Below, piece after piece: positions 63,165-64,000 of a stretch of DNA of 64,000 nucleotides. Made by a program: the position numbers and the translations under genes. The stretch comes from Adhaeribacter aerolatus (lineage in GTDB: Bacteria; Bacteroidota; Bacteroidia; Cytophagales; Hymenobacteraceae). Within the stretch, counting starts at the first letter, position 1, and the number at the start of each line of letters is the position of its first letter. The DNA lies in the NCBI RefSeq assembly GCF_007991635.1, contig NZ_BJYS01000020.1, positions 62,001-126,000 of the forward strand. Reading direction: 5' to 3'. The notes under the pieces are model-generated. The model was not told the DNA's origin and searched no databases. It worked only from the letters and a program-made list of their open reading frames with translations.

Positions 63165-63596
63165 AGTTTTATCTTTTTAGCGTTTTTCTATTGGGTTGAG
63201 TAATATTCTGGCTTTCGTAACCTAAGCTTGGCATCCTGTAACCAGCCTGTACAAAATAGCCCGGGCTTACATTCGCTTTAACTTATTGAGGTTTAAGCCT
63301 TTTACCCGGTGATGATACAAATATGCAGGGAGGTAGAGCGTTTGTAAAATAATATTGGCTAAAGCCCGCATTAAGGCGGCTGAATGGCTTAAACTAAGCT
63401 TTAAATAACCCGCTAAAAACAGGAAAACATTCAGTCTGAAACCGGCAAAACAGGGAGTCAGGGATATTGATAGAGACTTAATCTGGCCTGAAGCGGATGG
63501 ATTGTCCTTAATAATCAATAATATATTTTAAATACAGGCCGTTGCATTTGAACCAAAAGTGTATTTACTTTGTACTGTAATAAATATTATTACAGT
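63165..63596. other. Divergent intergenic region between glycosyltransferase and Rrf2 regulator
   Basis: It should carry both promoters. An 83-codon minus-strand frame at 63267-63518 has no family likeness and is not called. The plus-strand promoter candidate has TTG (63542-63544) and TTACTTTG (63565-63572), close to the Bacteroidota TTG/TAnnTTTG pattern. The operator palindrome sits directly after it. Confidence 0.5.
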
Positions 63597-63597
63597 A
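63573..63597. promoter_or_regulatory. Palindromic operator overlapping the Rrf2 start codon
   Basis: Perfect 10-base arms tactgtaata / tattacagta around a 5-base centre. The right arm ends on the A of the regulator's ATG. The position, symmetry and size fit an autoregulatory site of the Rrf2-type repressor. Confidence 0.65.
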
Positions 63598-64000
63598 TGA
63601 ACAACGGACGATTTGCTACGGCTTTACACATTCTGACCCTGCTGGCCAAACAGGAACCGGAATTGCTATCGTCGGAGTATATGGCCGGTAGTATTAATAT
63701 TAACCCGGTTTTGGTGCGCAAGGAGCTGAGTAACCTGCGTAACCTGGGTTTGGTTACGAGTAAAGAAGGTAAAAATGGCGGTAGTACGTTGGCCAAACCC
63801 GCAGACCAGATTTTACTTTCGGAAGTTTATAATGCCGTCCGGCAAGTACCTTTATTAGGCCGTTCTAACGACCCGAATCCAAAATGCCCGGTAGGTAAAC
63901 AGATAAACAATCACATTGGGGAATTGTACCTCGATGCCGAAGAAGCTTTGGTGCAGAAGTTAGGTAAACAAACCTTAGCTGATTTCGTTAACCGGTTCAG
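63597..64000 (+). CDS. Rrf2 family transcription regulator (3' end cut by window edge)
   Basis: ATG at 63597 opens a frame that runs to the window edge (134 codons, no stop). It has the Rrf2 winged helix: 'NNGRFATALHILTLLAKQEP', 'SININPVLVRKELSNLRNLG', then 'LVTSKEGKNGGSTLAKPAD'. A single Cys is seen in 'DPNPKCPVGKQ', so it looks like the YwnA-type or redox/thiol-sensing branch rather than the three-Cys iron-sulfur type. A perfect palindrome overlaps its start. It probably represses itself and the divergent glycosyltransferase. Confidence 0.9.
   Translation, partial: MNNGRFATALHILTLLAKQEPELLSSEYMAGSININPVLVRKELSNLRNLGLVTSKEGKNGGSTLAKPADQILLSEVYNAVRQVPLLGRSNDPNPKCPVGKQINNHIGELYLDAEEALVQKLGKQTLADFVNRF

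Noticed and set aside
63267-63518. 83-codon minus-strand frame in the glycosyltransferase/Rrf2 divergent region
   Set aside because: Hydrophobic but without any domain, good start context or match to neighbouring genes, and it would overlap the expected promoters.
1-64000. CRISPR arrays, tRNA or rRNA genes, transposases, phage genes
   Set aside because: I looked for regular repeat-spacer patterns, tRNA T-loop words and transposase motifs on both strands and found none. A search with dedicated programs would be decisive.

Overview
The window looks like chromosomal DNA of a Gram-negative Bacteroidota bacterium, most likely order Cytophagales and close to the Hymenobacteraceae (my inference from gene style; no rRNA or marker gene is present). 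Supporting this are three SusC/SusD outer-membrane glycan-uptake pairs, many lipoproteins with a short Bacteroidota-type lipobox, Tat-exported Gfo/Idh/MocA enzymes and sugar-phosphate-isomerase TIM barrels, DUF1080 proteins, start codons preceded by A/T-rich leaders without a Shine-Dalgarno sequence, and A/T-rich intergenic DNA between moderately G+C-rich genes. I found no tRNA, rRNA, CRISPR array, transposase or phage gene.

Layout. 1-2105: a two-gene carbohydrate unit (GH88-like hydrolase translationally coupled to a TIM-barrel isomerase cut by the window edge). 2106-3365: long A/T-rich gap with a possible gene remnant. 3366-6675: two tandem paralogous secreted lipoproteins sharing a beta-sandwich-like repeat and a 'TQGYWK' C-terminal domain. 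6939-9889: PQQ dehydrogenase plus TIM-barrel isomerase. 10251-16236: esterase, GH29 fucosidase, Gfo/Idh oxidoreductase, quinone-oxidoreductase-like MDR enzyme and a small cytochrome c. 16589-26783: a small membrane protein, then operon A on the minus strand (SusC-SusD-isomerase-DUF1080-Gfo/Idh-DUF6807). 28006-32892: an independent SusC/SusD-like pair on the plus strand. 33319-43067: operon B on the minus strand (SusC-SusD-DUF1080-Gfo/Idh-cupin-isomerase-VOC), a rearranged paralogue of operon A. 43931-55110: mostly housekeeping, stress and regulatory genes (histidine kinase, carbonic anhydrase, esterase, PNPOx-like, DUF1059, SnoaL-like, homocysteine methyltransferase, methyltransferases including a decayed one, YceI, DODA-type dioxygenase, Crp/Fnr). 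55326-59578: a three-gene glycan unit (BNR propeller, beta-helix, GH43). 59815-64000: an EEP phosphatase/nuclease, a G+C-rich noncoding or remnant island, a GT1-type glycosyltransferase and a divergent Rrf2-family regulator with a palindromic operator.

The central theme is capture and periplasmic breakdown of plant or algal glycosides. Operons A and B each combine a TonB-dependent uptake pair with an exported Gfo/Idh/MocA oxidoreductase, a DUF1080 protein (family now linked to 3-keto-disaccharide hydrolysis or lysis) and an exported isomerase. This is the expected toolkit of an oxidative '3-keto-glycoside' route, in which a sugar is oxidised at C3, the glycosidic bond is broken by elimination or hydrolysis, and the keto sugar is then isomerised. 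The two copies differ in their tail genes (DUF6807 versus cupin and VOC), which suggests different substrates. Hairpins directly after both SusD genes suggest that the transport pair is expressed more strongly than the enzymes behind it.
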